A stretch of 64,000 bases of DNA from Rhipicephalus microplus (GCF_043290135.1 NC_134710.1:461939376-462003375); one strand, 5' to 3'. Positions 1 to 13,365 are shown, counted from the first letter of the stretch. Made by a program: numbers and translations. The notes: generated from the letters alone by a model not told the origin.

Positions 1-758
1 CAAACCTATAAATAAATAAATCCACTTCCTCTTTTTTATTACGCGACTCTCCAATTTTAACGATATAAATTTAAAAAATGCTTATTGAAGTGAGTTAAAA
101 GAAACAGATATAATGCTGAAAGGCAGGGAGGTTAAATTTTTTAGGAACAAATAACTCTACTTGCACTGTGTAATGTCCACGGTAGCCGGAATAACAAGCG
201 TCCGTAACAGGGAACTGAGTTTATTACTTTCAAGAAAGGCATTTGTGCGCAGCATAATCCAAATGGTCCAAGCGCTGGCTTTCGATTCCGCTGTGGGCCA
301 TAAAAGGGATGAGGAGTACAAAGGAGAGGCAGCCAGTGCGCGGGCCCACTGATTGCCCCGACAGTCAGTCAGCCCCGGGCGCGCAGCGTCAAGTATCGTG
401 GGGGGGGGGGGGGGGATCAAGTGGAGGGCAGGGCGCATCTCTGCAGCTGGCTGAAAGCGGGAATGCACGGTCTAAAGCCCCTCCATGCGTTTTTCGGTAG
501 AAGACGCGATGGAGGGGCTTTAGCTTCAACAAGCCAAAATCTCCTGCCATTTTTTTTACGACGGGCGCCGTTCATTCGGGCATTCCATGAAACTGGCGGG
601 CGACCACTAATGGTTCTTTGTGAAGTTGCCGGCAACGCGAGGCGTTTACCTTATGTGGTGTAACCTTTCAAGGCGGTTCTGGCAGAATGGCTGAGATGTG
701 CGCTCGCTGCTCGCACGAAAACATGATATACTCCGGTACCTGGCCCGTCTGGCTCGTT
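1..758. other. Intergenic, no gene recognised
   Basis: No supported coding region. It holds an AT-rich start, a G homopolymer of about 16 bases at 400-415, and a strong short inverted repeat at 472-523. The short open frames on both strands have no recognisable domain and look fortuitous. Confidence 0.6.
472..523. repeat. Short perfect-type hairpin
   Basis: Arms 472-490 and 504-523 are complementary except for one extra base, around a 13-base loop. The stem includes the palindromic pair AAAGCCCCTCC / GGAGGGGCTTT. Seen directly. No associated gene; it may be the core of a small fold-back repeat. Confidence 0.6.
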
Positions 759-1890
759 TCAAGTTGGTTGAAAAAAAAGCGTGCAATGCGCCGCTGTAAT
801 TACCCCGTACTTGCAAGAGCCCGTTTTAGCTCTACCACGTAGCGTTTGGCCTGTCGGTTTGTGGCTGGGTGGTTTCGGACCAGATTTCACCACTGTGATG
901 CAGTTGTCACTCGTATGGTTTCTGTATTTGGCTGACACGACTGCGATTCTGTTGTTTGAAACCACCTTGTGGGGTAATTCGAAAGTCTCGAACAACAAGC
1001 GCAGGAAATCGATGGCATCTGTCGATGTTGTTTTGTTCACGGTGAATTTCAACCCATTTACTGTAGGCATCCGGAATTACCAAGAATGTGTGCGAAGGTG
1101 TGCTTGGTCTGCCCCAGTTCAGTGCTGGAGCTCGCGTCGGAGCGCGTTCATTTAAGTGGTGGGCTGTGCACTGTGCAGCTATCTCGGTGCCCTTGCCGAT
1201 TCCGGGCCACCACAAGCAGCTGCGGGCGCACTTCATTGGGATCACGCCTCGGTGTGCGGCATGAATGAGAGCCATTGCTCGTTGTCGAAGTGGGCCATGA
1301 AGACAACTTGTGATCCCAATTTGATACAACCACGATGACAGTTGAACTCCATTTCTTTCTTGTTAAAAGCGTTGAAGTTCTCATTCTTGAAGTTTTGAAC
1401 TCTGCCCTCCATCAGTGGGTTGTACAGCTTGAACAATGTTGGGTCATCTTGCGTGGCCATTCTGACTTCGTTGACCGTTACGGGGGGGGGGGGGGGGGGC
1501 TATTTAGCGCTTCGAACATGAGCACGCAGCCAAATTGAGGTGGATCCTCAATGGTTTCGCTGAGGGGTAAGCGGCTCAGTGCGTCGGTGTTAGACAGTGC
1601 ACCACGTCGTAGTCTTATGCTGACATCTTAATGCACCATCGGATCATACGAGGTGAAAATGGCTCTAGAATCTGCTTCTGGGGCTCTAGGATACTCAGGA
1701 ATGGCCTGTGATCAGTCAGAACAGTCACATGTCTACCCGCGATGTACTGATGAAAATGCGTGGCTCCATCGACAATGGCCAGTCCTTCGTGATACACCTG
1801 AGAATAATTTAGTTCCACAGGGGCTAACGTGCAGGAAGCGAATGCTATCGCAGGGTTTTCCAGTTTGGTTTTAGTTTTGTTCCACCGCAA
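759..1890 (-). pseudogene. Ty3/gypsy pol relic (RNase H and integrase)
   Basis: Read on the minus strand, 1890-1615 encodes an RNase H-like stretch with FASCTLAPVELNYSQ and VLTDHRPFLSIL, matching the Ty3/gypsy RNase H region (usual form: A-S-R-x-L-x-P-x-E-x-x-Y). Next, 1460-1242 and 1329-907 hold the integrase zinc-binding region (ALIHAAHRG, then a damaged Cys pair) and the beginning of the catalytic core (DAYSKWVEI). The frame ending at 759 continues with LFETFELPHKVVSNN, where the usual SDNG aspartate motif has become SNN. The order RNase H then integrase is correct, but at least two frame changes and many substitutions break it. A G homopolymer sits at 1482-1499. No LTRs were seen. It is a different, more decayed element than the gypsy copy at 4.1-9.5 kb. 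Confidence 0.75.
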
Positions 1891-2188
1891 AATGTTTCAT
1901 TCTGTTTCCGTTCCATAGCGAAAATAAATGTTTCCTAACGGTTTGTAATGGTTTTTATTTTTCTGCAAAAAATTAAAGGTAAATTAACTATAAAAACATA
2001 AGGTCTTTCCATTAAAAACTTGGGACGTCACTAAAATAAATTACAACGTCCCTAAGGGAAGCGCAAGTAGCTTTACCGTGGGTTCGTAACCAAATAACGC
2101 AAACCAGTGCTTTTCGAAGTTATCGTATTTGATTCTCTGAAGAGTGATGATTAGAAATATTCTGAACAGGCTCAGTGTTTTTTTGTGT

Positions 2189-2229
<41 letters not shown>

Positions 2230-3601
2230 TTTGCGTGTGTGAATAGTGTGAGCATGTTCTCAGAAGCAGCCCGTCATCCAGGGTATTCTCTTATATGCAC
2301 GACCACTGTTGTGATCAGGCAAACTTCTCGGCGGCCTGTGTGAAAGGCATACGAAAGTTCGCTTGAATTAATGCAAACATCTATGGTTGACACTTTTTTT
2401 TCGTTTCCCACAATATTTGGACACACTTTTACTTAAGGATGCCTGCCCTACAGATACGCACTGATTCTGTGCCCTTAGTTATGCAGGATGTTGCTCACGT
2501 TGCATGATCTCAGTTGTTCCGGATCGCCAAGTTTTCCCGTGAAACGAACCTTCCCCCCCCCCCCTTTTTTTTATCTCAGTAGTCGGCTTGACGGAACAAT
2601 AATCATTATTGCGGGAGCAGGTTTTTCTTGCTGGAGTGCCGGTGTGTGGACAAGTGTGGGGGAGTCAGAATCGTGCGCCAGTTGGATACGCGGCAGGATT
2701 CTGGCACTGCTTTCGGTAGAGATAACCACAGCATGCAGCCATTGACCCAGTGCTTCCATTTTGGACTCGCTCGTAGAGCTGGCTGCTCTACGTCTCATCA
2801 TATTTCGGTTCGGGTTTTACTGCACATTTGCTATTGAACATTCTTTTTTGTGTTCTCTTTCTATGGTGTGCCTGGGTGTTCCATTCACTCGTGTTGTTAC
2901 CGATGAAACGGGCACACGGCAGAAGTTTTTCTACATGATTTATTTATTTCATCACAATAATATAGTGAGATGAGCAATGCGTGCGTGTGGGTGTGTCTAT
3001 CCTCTTTATATGTAAAGTTTATTGGATCTTGAGGTACCACTCAAGCCTCGTGATGTTTTTCAGGCCACGTGCAGTAGTTTATTCGTGTTTTAGGCCCGTA
3101 AGTTATTACTGAAATATTTTGAATTTCTACTTGAAGCTTATCGGCAGTGTGATGGCCGGGCATGTGTTGCAAATGACTAACGTTTTATTTCAAATCAACT
3201 TGACCTTATTATTTTTTTTGTGAATGCGAGAAACTTAGGGGGAGGAGTGGCTTTACTGTTAGTACTCTTAATTCCGCGTTTTCGCCGGGCCGTCTAACGT
3301 TATCTTTGTTTTCTTCGGGCCTCTCTTTATTCATACTTTAACGTTTCTTTCTTTTACACTTCCAGTTTTTTTTTTCGTGAATCATTGCCAGCATCACTAA
3401 AAAGTGCGATATTGTTCGCAAAACTGAAATAACAAAGATGTTGTACGTGAGGCCTTATTATTTTGTTTTCGTTCTAGTTCTTTATTATTATGAAAGTGCC
3501 GCGAATCCAATTCAAGAGATTCTAACTCTTACTGATCGCATTACCGATCATGATTTTCTTGCTTTTCTTGAGGCATGCGGTGGTTGTGGGATCGTTTAGA
3601 A

Positions 3602-3603
<2 letters not shown>
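1891..3603. other. Intergenic, no gene recognised
   Basis: AT-rich DNA with homopolymer tracts (C run followed by T run near 2552-2571) and a GT microsatellite. I see no domain-bearing frame on either strand. Confidence 0.6.
2184..2240. repeat. (GT)n microsatellite
   Basis: Alternating GT/GC-GT dinucleotides, slightly interrupted. Seen directly. Confidence 0.9.

Positions 3604-3678
<75 letters not shown>
3604..3678. repeat. (AT)n microsatellite
   Basis: Uninterrupted AT dinucleotide run of about 75 bases. It is the first of several AT tracts that bracket a fold-back and the gypsy element. Confidence 0.95.
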
Positions 3679-3680
<2 letters not shown>

Positions 3681-3712
3681 CAGGCATGGTAGTTGAGTGG
3701 CCGTAGCGTTGC

Positions 3713-3862
3713 ATATAGTCCAGTAGATCCTCCGTGAGCGGTCACAACGTGGTTTATTTCGACGTTTCGGCCTAGAGTCTGGCCTTCATGATGACGGCCA
3801 GACTATAGGCCGAAACGTCGAAATAAACCACGTTGTGACCGCTCACGGAGGATCTACTGGAC

Positions 3863-3867
<5 letters not shown>
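3713..3867. mobile_element. Fold-back element, 72-bp arms
   Basis: Arms 3713-3784 and 3796-3867 are reverse complements with a single mismatch, around an 11-base spacer. The right arm reads ATGATGA, then a GGCC...GGCC stem, then GAAAC, which resembles the core of a type I hammerhead ribozyme (CUGANGA, stem II, GAAA), of the kind known from Penelope-like elements. AT microsatellites lie on both sides. I infer a head-to-head pair of retroelement termini; no coding sequence is present. Confidence 0.7.
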
Positions 3868-4339
<472 letters not shown>

Positions 4340-4437
4340 CGTGGTGGAGGTGTATTTTCGGTCCTCTTGCCTCCCGCAGCCCGCTCTACCCGCTGGAGCT
4401 TCGTTCAGGCCGCCGATTGCGCCCACTGTCAGGCAGC

Positions 4438-5706
4438 ATGTCCCAGACCGAGCCTACCGGCGCTGATGTCATCAACCACGCACCGACGCAAGCTGCCCCT
4501 CCTATTTACATACACAGACATCAGCGGGAACCCCCGCTCTTCGCTGGTCGTCGTGGAGAAGACGTAGAAGACTGGCTCGACGACTACGACCACGTAAGTG
4601 TCGCTAATCGGTGGGACGAAGCCGCCAAACTGCATTACGTCCCTTTTTATCTGACCGGAGTCGCAAAGACATGGTATTTTAACCACGTCATTGACTTACC
4701 CGACTGGGCTACCTTTCAGCAGCAGCTGCGACACGTTTTTGAGAACCCGGACATTCGATCCGCCGTCGCGAAGAGGACACTTGATACTCGCCGACAACAT
4801 CCCGGTGAATCGTACACTTCATACATCAAGGATGTCCTCGCACTATGCCGGCGTGTCAATCAATCCATGCCGGAATCGGACAAAGTGCGCCACATATTGA
4901 AAGGCATTGGGCCTGTTGCCTTTAATGCACTTGCTGTGCAAAACCCGGCTACCATAGCTGATGTCGTGACGACATGCCAGCGCCTTGATGCGCTGGACTC
5001 CGTTCGCCTTCAATCGGACATTGGCGACCACCACTCCACGTCAGATGGCCATTTGCGGGACCTCATCCGGGACATTATACGCAAAGAATTGCGGTCCATG
5101 GGCTTCACACCTCCTACACCACGACCTACACAGCCTTCGGGAATGCCCTTACGTGACATCATCAGGGAGGAACTTACATCCCTGACTGGCTCTGTGCCCG
5201 TACAGCCACCTGCTTCTCACCCTGTATCCACGTACCCGCAAGTTGCTGCCGTGCCTCCCAGCGACGCCCACGCGACATTGCCGCGTCCATCCTACGCGTC
5301 AGTTGCTGCCGCTCCCCCGGTGAACTACCATTCCGTGCCCCCTGACCCTCCGGCCCACCTGACCGCGCTATCTACAGGTGCCCCGAATGCCTTCTATTCC
5401 CCACTGTGGCGCTCGTCTCGCCCTGTCTGCTACTACTGTGGCTATCGCGGCCAAATATCTCGTGCCTGCTGCAAGCGCCAGCAAGATGAGCGTCGGAACG
5501 ACGTGCGTGAACGGGATTTATACGCCGGGGCGTCTTATCAAGGTCGGCGTTATTCGTCTCCCTTGCACCATTCTCCATCTCCTCCTGCATCGACTGCACC
5601 ACGAAACAGCCGAAACACAAGACGCCACTCGCCTTCGCCCTTCCGCCGTTCCACTTCTACACTTCGGCCCGCCTCATTCACCTCTGATATTCATTCGGAA
5701 AACTAA
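4438..5706 (+). CDS. gag: Gag polyprotein of Ty3/gypsy element
   Basis: Open frame of 422 residues from the ATG at 4438. The frame is open further upstream, but this ATG fits the start of the conserved protein. Residues about 30-180 form the retrotransposon gag domain (VEDWLDDYDHV, KTWYFNHV, FENPDIR), the part that would assemble the particle. A proline/serine-rich linker follows. Near residue 328 is one zinc knuckle, CYYCGYRGQISRAC: the spacing is C-x2-C-x4-x-x4-C, but the usual histidine is glutamine (CAA), so zinc and RNA binding is probably damaged. The C-terminus is Arg/Ser-rich. The frame ends at TAA 5704-5706, and protease starts three bases later in the same frame. The TAA could be the natural gag/pol boundary or a mutation. 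Confidence 0.85.
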   Translation: MSQTEPTGADVINHAPTQAAPPIYIHRHQREPPLFAGRRGEDVEDWLDDYDHVSVANRWDEAAKLHYVPFYLTGVAKTWYFNHVIDLPDWATFQQQLRHVFENPDIRSAVAKRTLDTRRQHPGESYTSYIKDVLALCRRVNQSMPESDKVRHILKGIGPVAFNALAVQNPATIADVVTTCQRLDALDSVRLQSDIGDHHSTSDGHLRDLIRDIIRKELRSMGFTPPTPRPTQPSGMPLRDIIREELTSLTGSVPVQPPASHPVSTYPQVAAVPPSDAHATLPRPSYASVAAAPPVNYHSVPPDPPAHLTALSTGAPNAFYSPLWRSSRPVCYYCGYRGQISRACCKRQQDERRNDVRERDLYAGASYQGRRYSSPLHHSPSPPASTAPRNSRNTRRHSPSPFRRSTSTLRPASFTSDIHSEN

Positions 5707-5709
5707 GGG

Positions 5710-8700
5710 ATGCAGTTTGTAGAGGAAAAAACTGCATTCGAAATTAGAACTGAAATTCCTCCATCGGGCCCATGTAACATGGTTTCTGTGGAAGTGGAAG
5801 GAGTGCGAGTCGATGCTTTGGTGGACACAGGTGCGACATTGTCTGTGGTACGTGCTGATTTGTGTGAACATTTAAGGAAAGTAATGACGCCTTACGATGG
5901 CCCCAGGTTAGTTGCCGCCCAGGGGAACGTCATTCGCCCTTCCGCGTTTTGTACTGTGCGTGTTTTCATCGACGGCATCCGCCATCATGTCCAGTTTGCT
6001 GTCCTGTCCCGCTGCTCTCACCAACTAATTTTAGGGTGGGATTTTCTATCATCTGCTTCCGCGGCGATTTGTTGTGGACAACGCGTCGTTCACCTCGCTG
6101 ACACCGACTACATGCTTGACGACGACAATCAGAAGCCACATCATCTGGTCGCTGCGAAAGACATCGAACTCCCGCCACTACAAGAGCGAATTGTCAGCAT
6201 TACGTCCAACGACATCTATCACGGGGATGTATTGGTCTCACCGTCACCACTTTGCGTTCGCAAAGGTATAGTTCTTCCGTCTGGTGTCGTTCGTTTTTGC
6301 AATGGCTCGGCACTTGTCACCGCTGTCAACTCTACACCGGAGATCTTACTGCCACAGGGCACTACTGTGGCCCGTGTTGCTGACTTCGAGCCTGTATTTG
6401 TCACGCCACTTTAGGCCATCGCATCCAAAGAACCTTGCCTTGGTGAGCATGTTTCTTCCTCCGTCTTTACCACCGCTATCAGCAGCGAATTGACATATTC
6501 ACAGAGGCAGCAGCTGCTCGCATTGTTACAGAAACATGCGAATTCTTTCAATATTTGCTCGTCTAAGCTGGGCCGCACTAATACTACAGCACATCGAATT
6601 CAAACTGTTGGGACATCTATCGTACACCGCCAAACCTACCGCGTGTCTCTAACTGAAAGAAAAATTATAGAAGAAAACGTTGCGGACATGCTTAAACGGG
6701 AAGTCATCCGTCCTTCATCTAGCCCTTGGTCGTCTCCTATTGTTTTGGTCCGCAAGAAGGATGGCTCTGTGCGTTTTTGCGTGGACTACCGGGCACTCAC
6801 TAAGATCACACGCAAGAACGTGTACCCTATGCCACGCATTGATGACGCCCTTGATTCCCTACAAGGCGCGGAATTCTTTTCAAGCATCGACTTGCGTTCT
6901 GGATACTGGCAGATTCCCATGCATGAAGACGATAAGCAGAAAACTGCGTTTGCAACCCCCGACGGGCTATATGAATTCAACGTGATGCCTTTCGGGCTCT
7001 GCAACGCACCCGCGACCTTTGAGTGCATGATAGATACCATGCTGCGCGGTCTGAAATGGAAAAGTTGCCTTTGCTACCTGGACGACATTATTATCTTTCC
7101 GTCAATGTTTCCTGAGCACCTAGAACGACTGGATCAAGTTCTGACGTGCCTTGCCGGCGCCGGGCTTCAAATAAACACTAAGAAATGCTCTTTCGCTAGC
7201 GAATCTATCAAGGTCTTAGGACATGTTGTTAGCAAAGATGGCATCCAGCCCGACCCTGACAAGATTTTCGCAGTCCTTCACTTTCCGCGTCCCGAAAAAC
7301 CAAAGGAGCTTCGCAGTTTCCTTGGCCTCGCCTCCTATTTTCGCCGGTTTATCCAGAACTTCGCTTCTATTGCTGCTCCATTACACCAACTACTCGCTTA
7401 GAACGTCCCCTTTCTGTGGTCTCAAGAATGTCAAACGGCATTTGAGCTGTTGAAGAGGTCACTCACGTCTGAACCTCTGCTCTGCCACTTTGACGAAGCC
7501 GCACCGACTATCCTTCATACCGACGCTAGCGGCCTTGGTATAGAAGCCGTTCTTCTACAACGCGACAAGTCTTCCCTAGAGAAAGTTGTTGCATATGCCA
7601 GTCGCGTAGTCACCCCTGCTGAAAAGAACTACACTATAACTGAGCAAGAGTGTTTGGCTGTGGTTTGGTCGGCCCAGAAGTTCCGTCCCTATCTCCGCGG
7701 CCGTCACTTCACAATCGTTACGGACCACCATGCCTTATGCTGGCTTTCTACACTGAAGAACTTGTCCGGACGCTTGGGTCGGTAGATACTACGATTGCAG
7801 GAGTACGACTTTGACATAACTTACAAGTCAGGCAGAAAACATCGAGACGCCGATGCTTTATCTCGTTGCCCGCTTCCAACTACCCATATCAAGGTTGGTG
7901 AGAACTCAACCGCCACATCTACCAAAGTTCATACGCTCGCATCAATAATGCAACCCTTTTTGGACGACCAGGCAACATTTATTTCCCACCAGCGGTCCGA
8001 TTCATACTGCAGACGCATGATGGACCACCTTTCGGGCGTTTCTCATCCACCCAACGCGCGCCTCCGTCGTCAACTCCTGCACTTTAAGCTGGACAATGGG
8101 GTTCTCTACCGCCACGTCTACCACCCTGACGGTCAGCGCTGAGTTCCTGTACTGCCACGCTCTCTTCGAATTCAGGTGCTCGAAGCCTTCCACGACGACT
8201 TGACTGCTGGTCATCTTGGTTTTAAAAAAACTTTTGACCGCATTCGATGTCGTTATTACTGGCTTGGCCTTTCTTCTAGTGTAGCGCGGTACGTCGGTTC
8301 CTGCTACCCATGCCAGCGTCGTAAACTCCCCACGTATGCACGTGCTGGACCTCTACAGCCACTTCCGTGTCCGTCAATGCCTTTCCAGGTTGTAGGTGTT
8401 GACCTTTACGGGCCTCTCCCCGTCACATCTGCTGGCAAACGATGAATAGTGACCGCCGTGGACCACCTGACACGATATGCTGAGACTTCCTCTGTTATTA
8501 CAGGCTCAGCTGTGGAAGTTGCATACTTTACTCTTCATGCCATAATCCTGCGTCATGGGGCTCCTCGTGTACTGCTTAGTGATCGTGGCAAAGTGTTCCT
8601 GTCACAAATGGTAAATGAAGTACTGCGCGCTTCTGGAACTACTCACAAGACAGCTTCAAGCTACCACCCTCAGACAAATTGTCTCACAGAAAGATTTCAC

Positions 8701-9249
8701 CGAACCTTTGCAGACATGATAGTCGTTTATGTCCAACCCGACCACAAAAACTGGGATACTCTTTTACCATACCTGACATTCGCTTACAACACCGCCGTTC
8801 AGCGAACAACTTGCTACTCACCGTTTTATCTCGTGTACGGACGCACCCCGACTACCTTTCTCGACGTCTCCTTCTTTAGCAGCCATGGGAATTCATGTCA
8901 GTCTTCTAGCGAAGAATACATTTCCCGCCTGGCCCAGTCTCGCCATCAGGCTCGCATCAATACTGAAGCGAGACAGCATGAGCGGAAGATCACCTATGAC
9001 GAATCCCACCGCGTTGTGTCTTTCCAACCTGGTGACGAGGTGCTGCTTTTGACATCTATTCGCACTCCTGGTCTCTGTGACAAATTTCAACCACGCTTCA
9101 TTGGGCCATACATTGTTTTAGAACAGACTTCGCCGGTTAATTATCGTGTGACACCACTCGTCGCTCCAACAGACCGCCGCTACTGCAGCACAGAGATTGT
9201 CCACGTTTGTCGCATGAAACGTTTCACGCGACGTTCCCCGTCACTTTGA
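5710..9249 (+). pseudogene. pol: Pol polyprotein: protease, RT, RNase H, integrase
   Basis: Domains in order, all in the same frame as gag. Protease near 5810-6060, with catalytic LVDTGAT and ILGWDFL. Reverse transcriptase 6490-7390, with VRFCVDYRALT, MPFGLCNAPATF and the catalytic YLDDII. RNase H 7450-7790, with [17 protein letters not shown] and VTDHHAL. Integrase zinc module near 8180-8320 (GHLG...CYPCQRRK), then a core with GVDLYGPLP, LLSDRGK and HPQTN...TERFHR, so all three acidic residues survive, and a GPY/F module (FIGPYIV) near 9100. In-frame stops are at 6412 (TAG), 7399 (TAG), 7783 (TAG), 8140 (TGA) and 8443 (TGA). The TAG at 7783 and TGA at 8443 stand where relatives usually have tryptophan. 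No insertion or deletion breaks the frame, which is unusual for an old copy. Enzymatic residues are present but no full product can be made. Confidence 0.93.
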
Positions 9250-9275
9250 CTTACGGCGGCCAGGGTGTCCGCTTC

Positions 9276-9292
9276 CAAGTGGGGGGAATTAG
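9276..9292 (+). promoter_or_regulatory. Polypurine tract (plus-strand primer site)
   Basis: AAGTGGGGGGAATTAG lies directly before the 3' LTR, where LTR retroelements carry the RNase H-resistant primer for plus-strand DNA synthesis. Position and purine content are seen directly; function is inferred from the family. Confidence 0.75.
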
Positions 9293-9482
9293 TGTGGGCA
9301 TTTGTTACTTGCATCGTCCTCATCCCTGCATGATCACAATCACTATCATCCGCTTGTCTCTTTGTCCTCATTGGCACTCTGGGTCATCATCATCGTTATC
9401 GTCTGTGTACTGGCTCTGCCCGTTCGTTTTGCGAGGTCTTTCCTCAATTAAACGCTGTCGCAACCAAGACTACCAAGACTTC

Positions 9483-9485
<3 letters not shown>
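9293..9485 (+). repeat. 3' LTR
   Basis: Same length as the 5' LTR and colinear with it, with eight substitutions and no indel. Followed directly by an AT microsatellite. Confidence 0.9.

Positions 9486-9577
<92 letters not shown>
9484..9577. repeat. (AT)n microsatellite flanking gypsy 3' LTR
   Basis: AT dinucleotide run that together with the tract before 4147 indicates insertion into a pre-existing AT microsatellite. Confidence 0.9.
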
Positions 9578-12500
9578 GCACGCCGTTTAAGCAAATGATC
9601 GTAATTAAACATTTATAGAAATCGATTGTGAAAATAGTGGTCAACTTCACTGCACAGAAAAATTTTTTATTTATTCTTGCTTTTCTTTTGGAGGTCGTTA
9701 ATTTGTGGAGTGTGAATTCTATAGGCTTAAATGTAAGCATTTTGACTGAAATTTTTGGGCTCGGTAGAAGATTTAGGAAGTTGGGAAGTTCATAGAGGGC
9801 CTGAGGTGTCAGGAACGACTTGGTAACTTCCTCAGGATCTGTTTGTGTTTGTCACATAACATATCCGTGTCTTGTTTTGCCAAAGCTGCGGCTTTCCGTT
9901 TCCAACACGTTTCCAAAGCCGTGAATCTATACTGAGGAGATTGTTCCCAGAGAGCGGTTCAAGTTTGTTGGCGTGTTGTAAATGTGCCAGAATTCACGCA
10001 AGGACCTCCTTCCGAAATTACTCTCTGTTTCTAAAACAGAAAAGCTGTAGAAATCGATCATATGGTGGGGCTGCTCAAGGGCTCTGCAAAAGTGCCGCTT
10101 TGCACTTCTGCCTTCCTGACGTCGTTCTTAAGTTGGCGTAATCTTAACGAGTGGGCGCGAAAGTTTGTTGCTGCCCGGTAAGACGCACGTTAGCGCTCAG
10201 CGGCTAACTTCCATGTCGGGAATGCCAGTCCAAGCCTGTCGGCCGCTCCACGGGCTTTCTGAACGGAAACATTCGCTTTTGCCTACGTATAGCTGGCTGG
10301 ACACTCTGAACACGGCAACTTGCAGACTACTCGCTGGTGTTGCTTTTTCCTTCGGCCGTGGTGGCTAGAAGGTGAGCATCGAAGCAGGCTTGCGAACTAC
10401 CTCGAACCCTGATTTTCCGAGAATCTCGGAGAGCTCTTTACTGGCGCCCGGCACAAATGGGATGACAATGCGCTTGGCTGGCTTCAATTATTTTTTGCCA
10501 GTGGGGTGACCAGGGAGGGAAGGTTGTCGTGTTGTGTGTCTTTCACGGTTTCCTCTACACTGTACAGTGGTCGTTCTCTCAATACACGCCGTGACGCCCA
10601 CTTATAATACTAAAAACGCAGGCACAAACAGAAAGAAAACAAAAGCCTTCTAATACACAACGCTCGGTAATATTTCTGTCAGTCTTTACCTCTCGAGGGG
10701 CTTCACAAAAGTGTAAAAAGGGAACATTTCCGTAGATAAATGTAAAACCTGGTTGCTGAGATGTATTAAAAGTGGTAAGCCAACTGAAAAAAATGTTAGA
10801 AGTGATTTGTGCTGTCATTTACCATATCTGAAAAAATGACGTAGCTAAATTTGTGTTACTGTGTTGCTTTCCGGCACTAAAACTTTGCTGTTGCTCCAGT
10901 AGTTCGTCACTACACCTCATCACCAAGAACGTAATCCTACAATCTGAGATGAATAATTTAATATGAGCATTTAGTTGGGCAAAAGCCGCTTAAAATCTCT
11001 ATTGCTTTCCGCAAAAGCTCTGTTACTCTGCAAATACAGTAGTCTTATTATTAGAATAGTCAAATTAGAGGGAGCTCTGGTGACTCAGACTCAAAAGCTG
11101 ACAACGACTGATTCCATGAAACAGACCTACCTATACGGTGAACAGTTTAAAAAAGAAAAAAAGACAGGTTTAGCAAGAAAATGCTATTCTAGTTCGATGA
11201 TGATTTCATTGTCGCTTCCCTTTGTAACATTTACAAACTAGACCACTTCGGGCGCTTTAGCACTGTGCGAAAAAATTTGAATTATATAGCATTATTATAT
11301 GAATGAATGTTATTGCTGAGGTAAAGAAAAAAAAAGGAGATTTAACAGGCGCACACGAGAAGACTGTGGAAGCAATGGTGCTGGTGGTCTACCCCAACTC
11401 CTTTCTAATTTCCTCCTCTTCCTCCATTTCCTATCTTCCTTCTTTCTATATTATACAGGGACAATATTAAAGACAGTCTATCGACTCGTCATTCATGTAA
11501 CAATAATATATATGGCTATGCTTTGCTTCCACTTAGCTTGACGCATGTGTTCCAAGTTCGGAGTGGCCATCGGCCAGGCTGGAAATGAGGCTCAAAGATT
11601 CTGCTGTTGAAAATGAAATGCTACACGTGTCAAGCGTGTAATTCACCTAGATTTTATTCTGCACTCTTGTCTGAGATATGTGTGGATTGAAGGTGTAACA
11701 CTATACGATAGCACCAACCGTGAACATCAGCTTTCTTTTTCCTGGAAGGAAAAATAAAAGCATATCGCTGCCAGTAATGACCTCACGTTAGCAACTAATA
11801 GAATATTATCAATCGATTACTGCTTTAGAGACTGATACAAAATGTTCTGCATAACTTTTTTTTCTTGGCTACAGTACAATTTGTGTTCTTGCCACGTCCA
11901 TGTTTACACATACATCAGTGAGACCATTCAGTAAAGACGTGGATTATCATCACTATTTTCCAATCTAACATAGGCAATAATTATGGTGCATTCATTCGTT
12001 AATCCCAAAAACAAGCTCTGAATTCTGACAATATCCGGGCGCGAGAGGAAGCACTACATACTTGAGATGTACACGTGAATAACAGTGTGGGTTTAAAATT
12101 GGTTTTAAGATGAGCATGTTAGCCCTTACATCGTACGCCAACGACCCCATTCGATAGCTGCTTTATTGGTGCACAGGCCTTCGACACATATGTCAACAAC
12201 GCGGAGATTGTTGCACATTCGACTCTCTGTTGCAAAAAGCAACTGTAATGTGCGCAATAATACCATGAAATTTTCTTTCACATGTCGCAATGAAATCTCT
12301 CCAGATGAAGTGTTACATAAATAAATTATCTATTACTACTTTTATTATATCAAGGTGATTGAAATGTGCCGAAAACACAGATAAAGACAATTGTTCTAGG
12401 TGTAGCAAATCTTTTGTAAAACACACGATGCTGCATAATCTGAAGTTGCGAACCTCATTAATTAAATGTTGTCAGGTAGTAGTGCAAAAACAATCATGGG

Positions 12501-12685
12501 GCATGCTGTCCCTTGAAGCAGCCGTTGTTTGAAGGAGACTTTACGGACCTATGCTGGGTACTTTATAAAATAAGATGCCAGTAAATTAGATGCTAACACT
12601 AAATTACAAAAAGGTCTACAAAAGCCGCTGCTCCAGCTTACACTGTAACTGTGCTGTCCGTCCTGAGCGTCTGTTGTTGTTTTTA
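9578..12685. other. Intergenic, no gene recognised
   Basis: About 3.1 kb without a recognisable gene or repeat. Short frames at 9872-10141, 10579-10818 and 10975-11241 have no motif I know. A pyrimidine-rich patch lies near 11398-11450. Confidence 0.55.
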
Positions 12686-12824
12686 GGGGCGAAGCCCCTT
12701 ATGGCGTGGCTTGGGCGTCCCTCGTATCTAACTACAGTAGCACATACCCGAAATAGGTATAACACTTGACCTCCAAGGTGGTGCCAGTGAGAGATTTCTT
12801 CTGTGCGTTGTTTAACAATAAAAA

Positions 12825-12948
12825 ATAGTGCTCAATGTACATGCCAATGGGTGCTAATGGGGAATGAGAGACATGAGCATTCGGCTTTTAGTCAACGCGC
12901 ACGCTGCGATCCCCATTAGCAGCCATTGGCATGTACATTGAGCACTAT
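12825..12948. repeat. Inverted repeat, 39-bp arms
   Basis: Arms 12825-12863 and 12910-12948 are complementary with one mismatch, spacer 46 bases. The right arm is also the beginning of the tandem unit that follows. Confidence 0.75.
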
Positions 12949-13365
12949 CGGACAAGAAAGGGATGCTACATTATACTCGCTGGGTGTAACCTCCATAGCT
13001 TTAGAAAGGTTTAGCGAGCGTTGAGCCGCAGTGCCATGAATACAATGAACTTGTATATACCATGAATGAACTCAAGGTGGTTAAAAATGAGAAGTAGATA
13101 CGAAGCGCAAGCCGTAAGAAAGTAAAAGCCGAATTCTCCTGTCTCTCATTTCTCATTAGCAGCCATTGGCATGTAAATTGAGCCCTATCTGACAGGGAAA
13201 GGTTGCTACGTTATACTCGCTGGGCGTAACCTCCTTGGTTTTCGAAAGGTTTAGCGAGCGTTTGGTCGCAGTGCCATGAATACAGTGAACTAGAATATAC
13301 CATGAACTCGAGGTGGTTAAAGGTGGGAAGTGGACCCAAAGCGCAGGCCGTAAGAAAGTGTGCGT
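12911..13365. repeat. Two diverged tandem units of about 240 bp
   Basis: Unit 1 starts at about 12911 and unit 2 at about 13151; both begin with CATTAGCAGCCATTGGCATG and end with CGTAAGAAAGT. They share CTCGCTGGG(T/C)GTAACCTCC and GGTTTAGCGAGCGTT, with scattered substitutions and small indels. Confidence 0.8.
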